Assembly (NCBI GenBank): GCA_946807835.1
Contig: OX327695.1
Span: 22,674,501 to 22,738,500 of the forward strand
Direction of reading: 5' to 3'
Source: Ailanthus altissimus
Lineage: Eukaryota > Streptophyta > Magnoliopsida > Sapindales > Simaroubaceae
DNA length: 64,000 nt
Shown: piece by piece, positions 24,468 through 39,972 of the stretch
Layout: each line of letters opens with the position of its first letter
Numbering within the stretch: the first letter of the stretch is position 1
Position numbers and translations under genes: made by a program
Notes under the pieces: generated by a model
Seen by the model: only the letters and a program-made list of their open reading frames with translations
Told to the model about the DNA's origin: nothing
The model's database searches: none

Positions 24468-25544
24468 TGTTAAGCTCGATTTTCAATTAACGAGCCTATT
24501 CTCACAATCTTTATCAGTTTTTATTGTGGATATCAAATTATACACTTCAATTGAACACTTCAATGATATTAACTAAGCCACAAACTTAATACCCCTTTAA
24601 ATATGCGCAGTAAAAAATCATAATTCACACCATAAATAAGAACATATAAGATTAACACACCAATAAAAATAAAGAAAACAAATCAATCACAAGACATAAG
24701 ATATACGTGGTTCGGCTCAAAATTGCCTACGTCCACAGAGGATTCATGATCCAGCTTCTTACAATTGAAATAGATCACTAAGTATCTTCTTACATCATCA
24801 ATGATCCCACAAGACCCCTTTGTATCTCCCATAGAGTCCTCTAAGCATCTACCATTAATCATTATGACTCCCTAAAACCTCTTAATATCTTCTCATAAGA
24901 GATTTTTACAAGGAACACAAGAATAGCCCAAGCATCTAAGCCAAAAGGATCTATAGTGTTTCTCTTTCATTCACTCAAAGAACTTAAAGAAGAAAACACC
25001 CCCAAAGGTTACACTCTAATGTACCACGCATTTAGTGCCTACTTAACTCTCATATTCTCTCTTATGGTTACATTTTGAAACCTTAGATGCTTAATCTTAA
25101 ACAAGGTTTTCAAGTGTTTATATAGGGTGTATTTTGTGCCTACTAACCCTATTCCTTGTTGGAGTAAGAGTTCACTTGTTTTGGAAGTCCAAAACTTCCC
25201 AAAACTCGAAATCCTGAACCAAAATGGACATCCTGACGCATCTGGGTGCCGCAGCGCTCATCTCTAGGCACTGCGGTGCTGGCCCTTCTCGCGCCCATCG
25301 CCACAGCGCTGGGGACCTAGCGCTGCAGCGCTCAGCCCTGAGCGCCACGGCACTGGTCAGCTCCTCGCAATTGCTTCCTTTTTTTCGCGTCTTCAAGCCC
25401 CGTTTCACTTCCCCCTTCGTGTCCCACACGTCTTAGACTTCTCCATACGTGTCCCATATGTTCTAGACTTCTTGTGACTCTCCATTTTAATATTCATCTC
25501 AATTCTTATCCAATCAAAATTATTGAATCACTAATTTTTCAACA
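24468..25544 (-). mobile_element. Copia-type LTR (second copy of the 7.3-kb type)
   Basis: In minus sense the unit starts TGTTGAAAAATTAGTG directly after the purine tract GGAGATT, which gives the 5' edge of a 3' LTR. It then carries the GC-rich module (AGCGCTGCAGCGCT and neighbours, 25236-25360) and a TATA box (CCTATATAAAC in minus sense, about 25115-25125). The ACGTGGTTCGGC and CCTACGTCCAC blocks at 24712-24740 are also seen in the LTR at 4.9/7.3 kb. A 31-bp unit that includes the LTR start and the purine tract is duplicated (25521-25575). The outer edge at 24468 is tentative and no TSD was found. Confidence 0.6.
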
Positions 25545-25579
25545 AATCTCCGTTGAATCATTAATTTTTCAACAGTTTC

Positions 25580-25801
25580 AAACTCCAACAAAGTGTTCGT
25601 CTCCTTTCGGATGCGCATGATTCTCGAAAGAATAACCCCCTGATTAGCCTTATTCCACGCCTTTAAAGCCTTAGTACAGGATCTTAGTTTCTCTCTTGTA
25701 TCCCTATCTTCCTTCTTATTCTTGCATGTCATGAAAATCACATCTTTACACCTTTTTTCTCTCACCGAAAGAGGCTCATAACATAAAATTATAATTGCCA
25801 A
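25580..25801 (-). mobile_element. LINE ORF2 fragment (pre-RT region)
   Basis: The minus-strand frame reads KALKAWNKANQGVILSRIMR followed by IRKETNTLLEFET. This resembles the segment between endonuclease and reverse transcriptase of plant L1 elements, where an L-x-x-W-N-K-x-x-x-G-x-I-x-x-R-I pattern is usual. The fragment is short and abuts the Copia LTR. The match rests on about 35 residues. Confidence 0.55.
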
Positions 25802-25980
25802 ATTGCCAATTTTTTTAAAAACAATATATACATAAAACGTTTTTTTTTTAATACATATGTTTTTACCATAAAATTAAATTAATTATAAGTCCTTCCCAAA
25901 AAAAAAAACAGAGCTATTTTTTATTAAAACCCGAATGATTGTATTAATTTGATATATTAAAATATTATTTTAGATAATAG

Positions 25981-26235
25981 CACGTGTACAACATATCACG
26001 TTCGAACAGTACGCATGCAGAATCTGTCACTTCAATAAGAAGGACGAGGGTGTAGCCCTAAGTCCAACTTTTGTAAACCGTATAAACGAACATCTTCAAA
26101 CACACCACCGGAAAATCGACACGTACCCATGTTGTGTTTTGCACATGATGCTGACCACCATCTGACTTTTTCTGGCCATTTCAAATCAACATATCATACC
26201 TCGACACGTGCATTGGTTTTCTGAATTTACACGTG
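25981..26235. promoter_or_regulatory. Three CACGTG G-boxes upstream of the P450 gene
   Basis: CACGTG occurs at 25981-25986, 26205-26210 and 26230-26235 in an otherwise AT-rich region, 1.1-1.4 kb upstream of the CYP707A start codon. G-boxes are bound by bZIP and bHLH factors, including those of ABA signalling. Distance makes their role in this gene uncertain. I see no gene between them and the P450. Confidence 0.4.
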
Positions 26236-27166
26236 AATGGGGTCCTAATTGTTTGATTTATCCCCGTCCATAAAACCCTACCCTTTTGGGTCCCCACATC
26301 TGATCATTCATCCAACGGTCCCAAGGTGCTCATCTTTAACTCTTTCTGTTTGTGACCATCCGCGTCACATCATCGGCCGGCTTTATTCAATTGCAAATTG
26401 TGGATCACTCACTCAGTCAATAGAGAAATGATAATACAGCTAGAAATTGCCTTTGGCCATGTTTTTAGTTATACAAATTTATAGATCTAATATTAGTCAT
26501 CTAATTCATACCTTTACAATTAGAATATTTGGTTTGCTAAATCATTCTCCATGCATGCATGAAGATAGAGTTAAGAGTTTCTGAAAGTAAATAAAAATAT
26601 CATCATTAATAACAACTATATATTAATAACTCTCATGCATCATATATATCTGAGTGATCTTTTGAACTTTATATGTATACGTGTTTTCTACTGTTTTTAC
26701 AATTTACTTTTGTAGAAAGGCAAATAGAGAACAGTATCTCTAAGTAGGACGTCGTACAGAAAATAATATAAAGAAACAGTTCGTGGTATGCTAATACAAC
26801 ACTTGGTGTACTCACATGTAAATTCAAAAAATTGGGAACGGATCATTTTATTATTCTGAAATTAAAATTTCGGTATAGTATTGAAAATAATTTAAATTGT
26901 TAGATTATATAAGAGTAATAATACACAACTATTAATCTAATAAATATAAATAATTTCACTATTAAAAACATTTTCAAACATTGTAAAATAATCCACCGAT
27001 AACCAGTGGGCGAACTCTCTCGACAAATGAGTACTTGAACAATTCTAAGTTGGCACGTAACCTATTTTCTATTACATTAAGTGCCTACGATTAAAATTTT
27101 CATAAATAACATTAAATATTTATACAAAGAATTTAACTATATATAGTTGGACATTTATATTATAAA
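26236..27166. other. Non-coding upstream region of the P450 gene
   Basis: No gene is supported here. A 60-codon frame at 26249-26431 lacks motifs. The sequence between the G-boxes and the proximal promoter is AT-rich, without a clear repeat. Confidence 0.5.
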
Positions 27167-27179
27167 ACGTGGGCCACGT
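27167..27179. promoter_or_regulatory. Inverted pair of ACGTGG elements (ABRE-like) in the P450 promoter
   Basis: ACGTGGGCCACGT is an inverted repeat of ACGTGG around a single G, about 100 bp upstream of the TATA box. ACGTGG cores are the ABA-responsive element recognised by AREB/ABF bZIP factors. CYP707A genes are known to respond to ABA and osmotic stress, so the site fits the gene. Function is inferred. Confidence 0.5.
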
Positions 27180-27275
27180 CTGCCTTAGAGAAGGATAGTG
27201 GGAAGATTATCATTTATACAAGACAATAACCTAATAATAATACAAAGTCTCACTCCCAAGGCGAGCTTTTCACTC

Positions 27276-27284
27276 TATATAAAT
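27276..27284 (+). promoter_or_regulatory. TATA box of the P450 gene
   Basis: TATATAAAT stands 77 bp upstream of the ATG at 27362. With a usual 30-bp spacing this predicts transcription starting near 27310 and a 5' leader of roughly 50 nt. Confidence 0.6.
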
Positions 27285-27361
27285 CCATGCAACTCAAGCT
27301 TAGCGCCTAAACAGTCACTGAAGCATTCCTTTTGTGAGTGATCAGTGTGTGAGAAAGAGAG

Positions 27362-31509
<4,148 letters not shown>

Positions 31510-31869
31510 ATCTGATCTATCGATGAAAGCCAGCAATAATAATCCTCACCACTAAATCTTCTGTAGAATTTGAATAATGCTTACTCTCTGCTTATTTACT
31601 TGTTGCAATCATAATTCCCACCAAGACCACGAATTGTAACTTTCACGATATGGAGCTATTGAATCAAGATAGTGAAAGGATGCCAGTAGGTAGGCTAGCT
31701 ACCTATCTAGGGGCTTTTAAGTTGTCGTTTAGTTTGTTTCGAGTTGGGAGGTGAAGCTCGGACTTTGTAACCCCTTGTAAATTATCTATCTCTTAAATTT
31801 GTTTGATCTATGGGGAGTAGCTCGAACTTTTACCTATCTATCTATTTATTTATTTGTTAAAACTTATTT
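31510..31869. other. Downstream flank of the P450 gene
   Basis: This AT-rich region probably holds the 3' UTR. No defined polyadenylation signal stands out, and no coding potential is seen. Confidence 0.4.
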
Positions 31870-32235
31870 CTAGTATTAATATTGAATCTTTACTTGACAC
31901 TTTAAACTTTTAGGTTAATTAATAAATTAATATAATATCAGAGTCAAGATCTTAAATTTAAGCCTTATGTCTTTATTTTCAATTAATTTATTAATTTATC
32001 TTTATTCCGATCTTCAGGAGATCTATTTTGTTTTAGATCTTAAACTCGGATTCATATTTCACGTGATAGAGACGTTAAGATTTGTCTTTAATATTAATAT
32101 TAGGTCTTTACCTAACAGTTTAAACTTTTGGATTGAGTGGTAAATTAATATGGCATTAGAACCAAAGTCTTGAGTTGAAACTTTCATATCTTTGTTTTGA
32201 ATTAATTTCTTAATTTATTTCTATTTTAATCTTTA

Positions 32236-33977
32236 GTTAGAAATGGCAATAAGGCGGAACGAGGGCGAGGAAGCCTTTCCCATATCTTGGCCTATTTTTT
32301 TATTTTGAGCTCATTCCATACCCATTCTCCAAAAAACAATTAACGAGGTGAAGAAGGAAAATCCCCATACTGGTATTGTTATTCTCACCCCCGCCCATTT
32401 TCCCGTTTTCCTATTTTCTATTTATGAATATTAAATAATAATTTTAATAATAAAAAATTTTAATCTATATTATGATTTAAAAAAATTGAACTAACAAACT
32501 AAGATAATATTACAATATCTTTCAATAATGTAAATAGTAATGGTAAACAAATTTTTAAATAAAACAAAAAATAGAAAAATAAGAATTTTATTAAATGTTT
32601 TAATGCCTAGCATTATTGATTTTCTTGTTAATTATTTCATATTCCCGTTAAAATCAATGACCACCCAACTAAAAAATAAAAGTCTTTTTGTCATTTATAA
32701 CAAAGAAACAAAAAGAAAATTTTAAAGGTTTTTTATTATAATATAATATTAAAGTATGTCCTAGTTAATATAAGTTACAATTACAAAATTGATAAATTAT
32801 TTAATATATAATATAGAGATAAGGATAATTTTATCCCAATGTTTTGGATACAAATACAACTTTACCCTAATTAGATATAAAATATTCAATTTTTCTATAA
32901 TCTATTAACTTTTGTCGTTAATTTTAATGGTAGAAGGATAAAAAAGTAATCTAATCACAGAATAAAATTAAACTTTGGTCACGTGGCACAATTTTACTTA
33001 TACACAATATTTGAACACATGTCATAATATGATTAATTAAAATAACATGTCTCATATAATTGGTTATATTTTTAAAAATTAAATAAATTAAATAATATAT
33101 AATTAAAAATGTATCTACAACAGTTGTCAGAGACTCATAGAAAAATGATGGCAGTCATTTCTAATTTTGATTATTTTTTCGCTATAATGTCAATAAAAAA
33201 CGCTGACCGACCGCCGTTTTCCAGTGCCACTATGGCGACAGTGGTAGGTCTATATTTAATTATTTACTGTTTATTATTTTAGTTAATTTATTTTAAAAAT
33301 ATTTATTAAAAATATAAGCTAATTGCAGAATGACACGTGTAATTTATAACTAATCAATATTTGATATGTGTCATTTTATTAAAAAAATATATATTTATTA
33401 ATTTATTTTTTAGAATACTTATTTTAAATATAAACCAACTACATAATGACACATGTCATTTATTATTAATAATATTATAACATGTGTCCTTTCTTAAAGT
33501 TTTTTAAAAATTATATTAAATTAAATAAACGGATGAAATTACGCCACATATTTAATAATGGTAAACGAGTGAGATTTTGTCACGTGTTTAAAGTTAAATG
33601 ATAAATAATTAGGGTAAATTAGTAATTATACATAAAAACTACTATTTTCATCCAAATTGACAATAAAAATTAATGAATTATAGCAAAATTAGGTATTTTA
33701 TCTCTAACTGGGGTAAAATTATATTTATACCCAAAATATTATGGTAAAACTGTCCTTATCCCTATAATATATATTAAAAAATTATATTAAATATATTCAT
33801 AAAAAATAGATTGGTAATAAAGCTAGGAGACTTAATTCAATCCCCACCCTATTAATAATTTGGGGAATAAGTTTTTCAATATATCATCCCCTTTTTAAAA
33901 AAAAAAATTATTCTATCACTGTCCTATTTGGGGCGAGGCCTAGCCAATCCTATCTCCATGGAGTATTTTGTCATCCT
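32236..33977. mobile_element. hAT-like non-autonomous element with 8-bp TSD
   Basis: The left end reads TTAGAAATGGCAATAAGG and then GCGGAACGAGGGCGAGG. The right end, reverse complemented, reads TAAGGATGACAA, later GGCTAGGCCTCGCCCC. This is the style of terminal repeat known from plant hAT-derived MITEs. Flanking octamers are AATCTTTA (32228-32235) and TATCTTTA (33978-33985), seven of eight identical, as expected for a hAT TSD. Removing the element rejoins a unit of the tandem array exactly. There is no transposase. Confidence 0.72.
32814..33764. mobile_element. TIR MITE nested inside the hAT-like element
   Basis: Both ends carry an inverted repeat of at least 110 bp. The left end reads TAGAGATAAGGATAATTTTA, and the right end, reverse complemented, reads TAGGGATAAGGACAGTTTTA. 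They stay parallel through TTTTGGRTAYAAATA, TTACCCYARTTAGA and TTCATTAATTTT-like text. Long TIRs recall Mutator-like MITEs. Both flanks contain TAATATATA, but the AT-rich context makes the TSD unsure. There is no coding sequence. Confidence 0.7.
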
Positions 33978-34437
33978 TATCTTTAGGAGATCTATTTTAT
34001 TTCAGATCTTAAACTTGAATCTACATTTCACGTGAAGTGGATTATTAAGACTTATCTTTAATACTAGTATTGGACATTCATAAACTTGTCTTTCATACTA
34101 ATTTTGAGACTTCGCCTAATAGTTTAAACTTTTAGATTGAGTAGTAAATAAATATGGTATTAAAGTTAAGATCTTAAATTTAAACCTCATGTTTTTGTTT
34201 TAAATTAATATCTTGATTTATCTCTATTTTGATCTCTGAGGGATTCATTCTGTTTCAAACCTAAACTCATATCCACGTTTTGATCTCTAAGGGTTCTATT
34301 TTGTTTCAGACCTAAACTCAAATCAAAGTTTCACTCAAATCTACATTTCACGTGATAGGGATTATTAAGATTTATTTTATTTACTAATAAGCTTTGACCT
34401 AATAACTTAACCTTTTAAGTTGAATAGTGAACTAATA

Positions 34438-37400
34438 ATATATATATATATATATTGATGCAAATATTTTTGGTGACATGTTGAGAGCCCCACAACCCTA
34501 GGAAACTACTTGAATTAGACAAAGAGAAAGTGAATGAGTTCAGTAGCAATTTAGACTAGTTAAGGCCCAGTAAGCAAGACGTGGGGCAAGTTGGGGTAGC
34601 GCCACTTAAAGACACATCCTAACGAAACCCCATACTTGACACACTAGTCCACAGGTGGCAACCAAGCAATCAAAAGTTGTTTCAATAAAGCCATTTTGAT
34701 TTCTACCTCACCACTAAGCCCTACATCCATCAACCAATAAAGCCTTGTCAAAAGATAGCTGGAAACTAGAAGAGATAAGGTCTCAAGGAACATAATTTAA
34801 TGGCCACTGTTGCAGCTCTACATCATCTGAGCTGGCACCCAATTCCAATAAAGCCTTAAAAACATAATCCTAAAGGTCATTATTATAATTTTATATCATC
34901 TTGTGTTAACACTTAGTCTCCTCTTTCATAAAAGAATGAAGCCTTCTTCAAAATGAAAGAGGCCTACGTTAAAAAGAGTCAATGACAGTATTAGAACAAC
35001 ATGTTTTTTGCCTCTTAGATAAAGCATCTAATCAAGGGGTGACTTGCTACCCAAGTTTAGGGAGCTTACTTATCAAAAAGCCCCTAACTTTGGTATCTCT
35101 TGAAAATTCTTGTAACCATGGTATCTCTTAAAAATTCCCCCAATCTTGGTATCTTTTAAAAGTTTACCATTCATACATGGCCATGTGTCACCCTTAAGGG
35201 TGAGTGCTCCAGGTGCTTTACTCTAGCTCAAAGTATAACACTCACTTTTTTGCACAAACTTTTGGACAAGCCAACACTGAAACCCTAAAGGGCATCTTCT
35301 TCTCCAACCATTCTATATGGGGAAAAAAAACTCTAGGGAGCCATCCCCACTTAGATTTTCACCTGACTTAAAAATAAAAAGTTTGTTGTCTATCATACCG
35401 CCAATGCCTATCTCTTATTAGTGTTATTTTTGTGTTGTGAATATTTTCTTAATTCTATTCCATCACCAACCTCATCTAGCCACTCTCTAATCAGCTTTTC
35501 ATTCTTCATACCCTAAAATAATCCAAGTTAATCTTTTGACATAGATTCACTTATCAAGTTTGACTTCTACTACCCTTAACAAATTCTCAATGTTTGTGGC
35601 TCGAGGTTGTGACTTATTTTACCACAAACATATATATATTCACGTCAAATTAAAGATAGTCTATCTTCCATTGGTAGTAAAAGTGCAATTGTTGCTTGTT
35701 TATATGCACTAATATCGATAGGATCGCAGCCTTCTTTTTGGTTTTATGGATCAGCATGCTTCCCATGGAACTTCAATGGCCACAAAAGTTGTACAATACA
35801 GGCGGTGATTTGTCGTTGTATCATATGTATGTGAAGGATTTGTGAGAGTGACCCTCATCTTGGTCTGTCGATCAGGCCTCTAAAAGGAAATAAATTAGCA
35901 TCTTGTGCTTGCTCAGCCACTCACTGTCAATAACATGCAATAAATATTATTATGTGAGCCAATAGTAAATTAATTTATAAGCTCAATTGCAAGCGTCAGT
36001 GCTGTAATCTTATCCAATTAACACACTCTATACCAATAGGAAACTTGGTAAGAACAACGAGTAAATAAGAGAAAAGATAGTGGCAAAACTCTATCGCCTT
36101 CATTCTTTCTTCAAACTATATCATTGATGTATGACATCTTACCAAAATCTAAAATGGTGTTAAGTAATCACCATACAGAGAGTTCAATTAAGATTCAAAG
36201 GACCACAATCCAAGTGCAACTTATAAATGTAAAACAAATACCATAGCACCAAACCATCAATAAATAATGTGTCATTTCAAAGTACGTAGCATTAATATAG
36301 TTTTCTCTATCCGTCAATTGTTATTCATAAATTGAATATCAATGTTAATGATGGATGCTGACAGCTCAGATTCCACTGGACATTTGATCTCTTCTCTTAT
36401 ATATGGAAGAGCTACCATTACTGTCACATTATAACGTCTATTATGATGTATGCTTTCACATGTTTGGTCGGTCTTGGATTGTAACAATGACTGCTTCTCT
36501 GTATTTTGCTGTTATCATCGCAAAATACCATTTACTTGATTTATATAAATAAAAAAAATACATATTTTATATAAAAGTTGAAATGATAGGATATAATTAA
36601 AGAAATTTAAAAAATAATAATACAATAAAAGAGAATAAAAAATAGAGAAAAATATTTAAATCTCAACATTTTAGGAAAAAAAAGATATATAAACTTTAAT
36701 GATTTTAAAAGTTTTATAAACATTATTATTAAATAACAGTTTTCATCTTAGGGGTTTAGATATTTCTTTTCTATTAAAATAGATAAAAACAGTTACTTAA
36801 TAAAAATTAATGAGATTTTTGAAACCATTAAAGTTTATATGTCTATTTCTTAAAATGCTAAAGGTTCAAATATCTTTTTTCTTAAAAAATATAATAATAC
36901 TATTATTTTATATAAATACTATTACATTAGTTTGTATAAATAATTTTATATGCATAATATTATTCTTTACATATTAATTTTCCCTCTAAATTACTTTACA
37001 TTTATAAAAATTGAGGTGACTTATTCATTAAAGCTCCTTACACTCATAACAAGGGCGTGGGTTTGAATTACTATTCTATGTAATATAACAATATAGATAA
37101 CATAAGATACATATCTTTTGGTATCAAAGCCAAAGGAAAGAATATAGATTAAAATATTTAAATCCATATAACAAAAATTATCTTTACTACCCACTGAGTC
37201 ATTGCGAAGATGGACCCAACATAATGAGCCATTAAGGCATCTTAAGTCTGTTGGTTAGTCTCCATAATAGGTGGAAGATAAAGAGAATATTTTAAGTATG
37301 AATTCAGCGTTGCAATCAATGTCCAAGTTTAGTTTCAATACTAAGATGAGATTGTTTATCAAGAAGAATTTATATAGAGAATGACAAAATCCAAACTCAA

Positions 37401-38689
37401 AATTAAAACCCAAATAATTGGGATACATGGACAATCCTTAAAGTCCTTATCAACAAAATTTACAAAGAAATTAGGTTTAATTTCCTACCAAACACAGATT
37501 ATGTAATTAGAATTGAAGAAAAGACAATAGAATTAAAAACTCTCATAAAAAGGTAAAACTTCTTACTTCAAAAGACCTTAACAAACACAAATCAAAATAT
37601 AACTACATCCATATAGGATTAGTTCAAGTTGGATTCAAACCATTAAGTACTAAAGGACTAAATACTACTATGATAGCTTGTCTTAGAGATTGTAGGTTCC
37701 TAGACTTTAGAGATTCTCTTTTAAGAACCATTAGAAACAAGTTTTTGTTATGGACCAATTATTTTGATTATTACTCAAATTTTACTTTTTTTTTTAAATG
37801 ATTGAAATATATTAAACACTTTGACATTAAATATTCAAACTTATAATTACAAAATTAAACCAGGAACAAGACCACTTGCTTTAATTTATAGAGTTCATTG
37901 TAAGGCCATGAGCTTTGCTTTAATACAAAAGGCTTAAAACATAATCAAAAATGAAAAACTTTATTATTTCAAACAGATGTCCATGAAGCAAAAGTTACAA
38001 TTCCAAAAACCATCAAATGGGACTAAATAAGTCTTCCTAATAAATGATAAATACAAGAAGTTACAGAAGTCAATAAAATTAAAACTATAAAATAAGAAAT
38101 TATTGACTTGAAAAATTCATCAATTTCGAATCAATGAATTGAATTTATTTTTTTTAGGAACAATAACTAGGCTTTGAGAGAAATTGGACTAAACTAGTCC
38201 ACTCTAAAGATACCAAACTCACTGGGAATCCTGTAATCAAAGAAGGGGTTAGTTAAGTCATAATAAAAGTTTTTCCAACAATGGCACCCGATGCTTAAGT
38301 CAGCGATAACAGAAAAAAAAAGTGAAATAATAATAAATAAATAAGCAATGAGAAGACCTACAAAAGAAGAAAGATAGGGTTTGTTGGGTATTTTAAGAGT
38401 AAAGAAAGATTACAATTCGTCAAAGAGGTCTAAAGTCTAGAGTTTGTAATATCGTATCTCCTAGCTCATGAATTTGAACCTTATTTATAAGATTGTAATG
38501 TAAGTTCAATACGAAGCCATAGAATCCTATTAGGATTGGAAAATATTTATGCTTTTCCTTCTTGGACTCATCTATTAAAAGTTTACCTAAATAAAGTTAG
38601 ACATTGTTTACCAATATAGGACTCATGCCAAGACTTTTGAAGAAGTATTTGTAGAAAGAATCTTGAATCTGTGATTCTTGGTGGCAAGT
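34438..38689. other. Intergenic region, no supported gene
   Basis: No reading frame with a motif is present. A short phrase, TTGGTATCTCTTRAAAATTC with variants, recurs three times at about 35090-35165. A SINE-like B box, GGGTTTGAATTAC, is at about 37070. Around 38270 the phrase CACCCGATGCTTAAGTCAGC resembles leader text of plant LTR elements, so decayed LTR sequence may be present. The remainder is AT-rich. Confidence 0.45.
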
Positions 38690-39455
38690 TGTTGTGTTAT
38701 ATTAAAGCGCAAGTGCACACTATCATAAACAAGAAATAAAGAGTGAATAGAGTATTGTTTCTACAAGAAATTATTATTATTGTTATATTAAGTACTAATT
38801 TCTTCTCATTATTATTTAGACAACTACAAATCAAAGGTAATTAATATAATCTAAGTAACATAATAAATTATCACTGAGATAACTAAACAGGTAAATATAG
38901 ATCACTAATAATAGAATACACCTAGGATTATAACTATCCCTCAATACTTCACTTTAATCAACTAATCTTCTCTTACTTTAATCTCCCAGTATGAATTGTT
39001 CGCTAAAACCATAATATCTTCACTAGCCTCAGTCAATGGTCAAGTGAATTTATCTTACCCTAACAATTACTACTATATCTATGGTAATCAGATAAAGGTA
39101 AGATTCATTAAGAACTAGTTTATAGTAATATATATGCATTGCGAGTATATGTTTATCTCATATAAAACTCATAACTGCTATGCTATGATAATATATCAAT
39201 TTATCTAAGGCCAAATATATAAATCCTTATGTCAAGTTCTTTATGGTTCCTAAGAAGATCTAATTAGTAATCAAGTAATTAAAAAATATTAAATATAAGA
39301 TAAACTGAATAATTCTATATTAATTTTATAAAATTAAAAATAAAAAAAAGAAACAATTCAAGCTACATATCGAGTTTAAAATTGTAACCCTAGAATAAAA
39401 ACTTAGCTTGTGGTGATAAAAAGAGTTCTAGAGCATATCACAATAAACGTTAAAG
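38690..39455 (-). mobile_element. Family G LTR fragment
   Basis: In minus sense this ends ...GTGCACTTGCGC and then ACACAACA, like the LTR at 42331-43699. It also shares the block TATGAGATARACATATACTC and GTGCTTAATGAATT-like text with it. The LTR start (TGATAAG) is missing; the fragment stops near 39455, where a long inverted repeat begins. It is about 0.77 kb of a longer LTR. Confidence 0.65.
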
Positions 39456-39972
39456 TTATTATCATGAATACCCTCGAGATAAGGCCTAATTAGACAAATA
39501 CTCAAAAGTTTCAAACTCTATCAATAATACCAAACATTTAGAAAAAGGGAATCTTTCGTGAAAGTTAATAGATTCTATGTTAGTGTGAATGAAATAAGTA
39601 AATTACCCTTGGATATAATAATAAGTTATGACATGACAATAATGTCCGTACACGTCTTTTTAGAAATTCATTTCATCAAAATAAAAAAAATTAGCTTTTT
39701 AGCATTATAAAATAGACTTATTATTTTTTTTAATTTTTTATTAAATATATTGAAATTATTTAATTACCCCTAAGCACTTTATGTAATTACGTTAAATATT
39801 TATATGCCATTATGAGTTTTCTTTTTTCATTTCTCTTTGAAAGATAAATCTTCTTTCATTTTCTTAATCAGCATCTTCTCATCCTCTTCTTCTTTCATAT
39901 GCCATTATAGCAACCTTATGATAAATTAAACATTAAAACTTTATCATGTTCATTGGTAATACAAAGTATTGT

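Larger units (their letters stand above)
31870..34437 (+). repeat. Imperfect tandem array interrupted by a MITE
   Basis: At least three units share, in order, TTTAAACTTTTRGRTTGAGT, a TGGTATTARARYCAAG-like word and AAATTAATWTMTTRATTTAT. A GATCTTYAGGAGATCTATTTT block and CATTTCACGTGA follow. Starts are near 31900, 32110 and 34122, with a fourth partial start near 34400. The second unit is split between 32235 and 33978 by a MITE. The TGGTATCAGAGC-like word resembles a Met-tRNA primer-binding site, so a tandem TRIM-type mini-retroelement is possible, but LTR edges are not clear. Confidence 0.6.
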
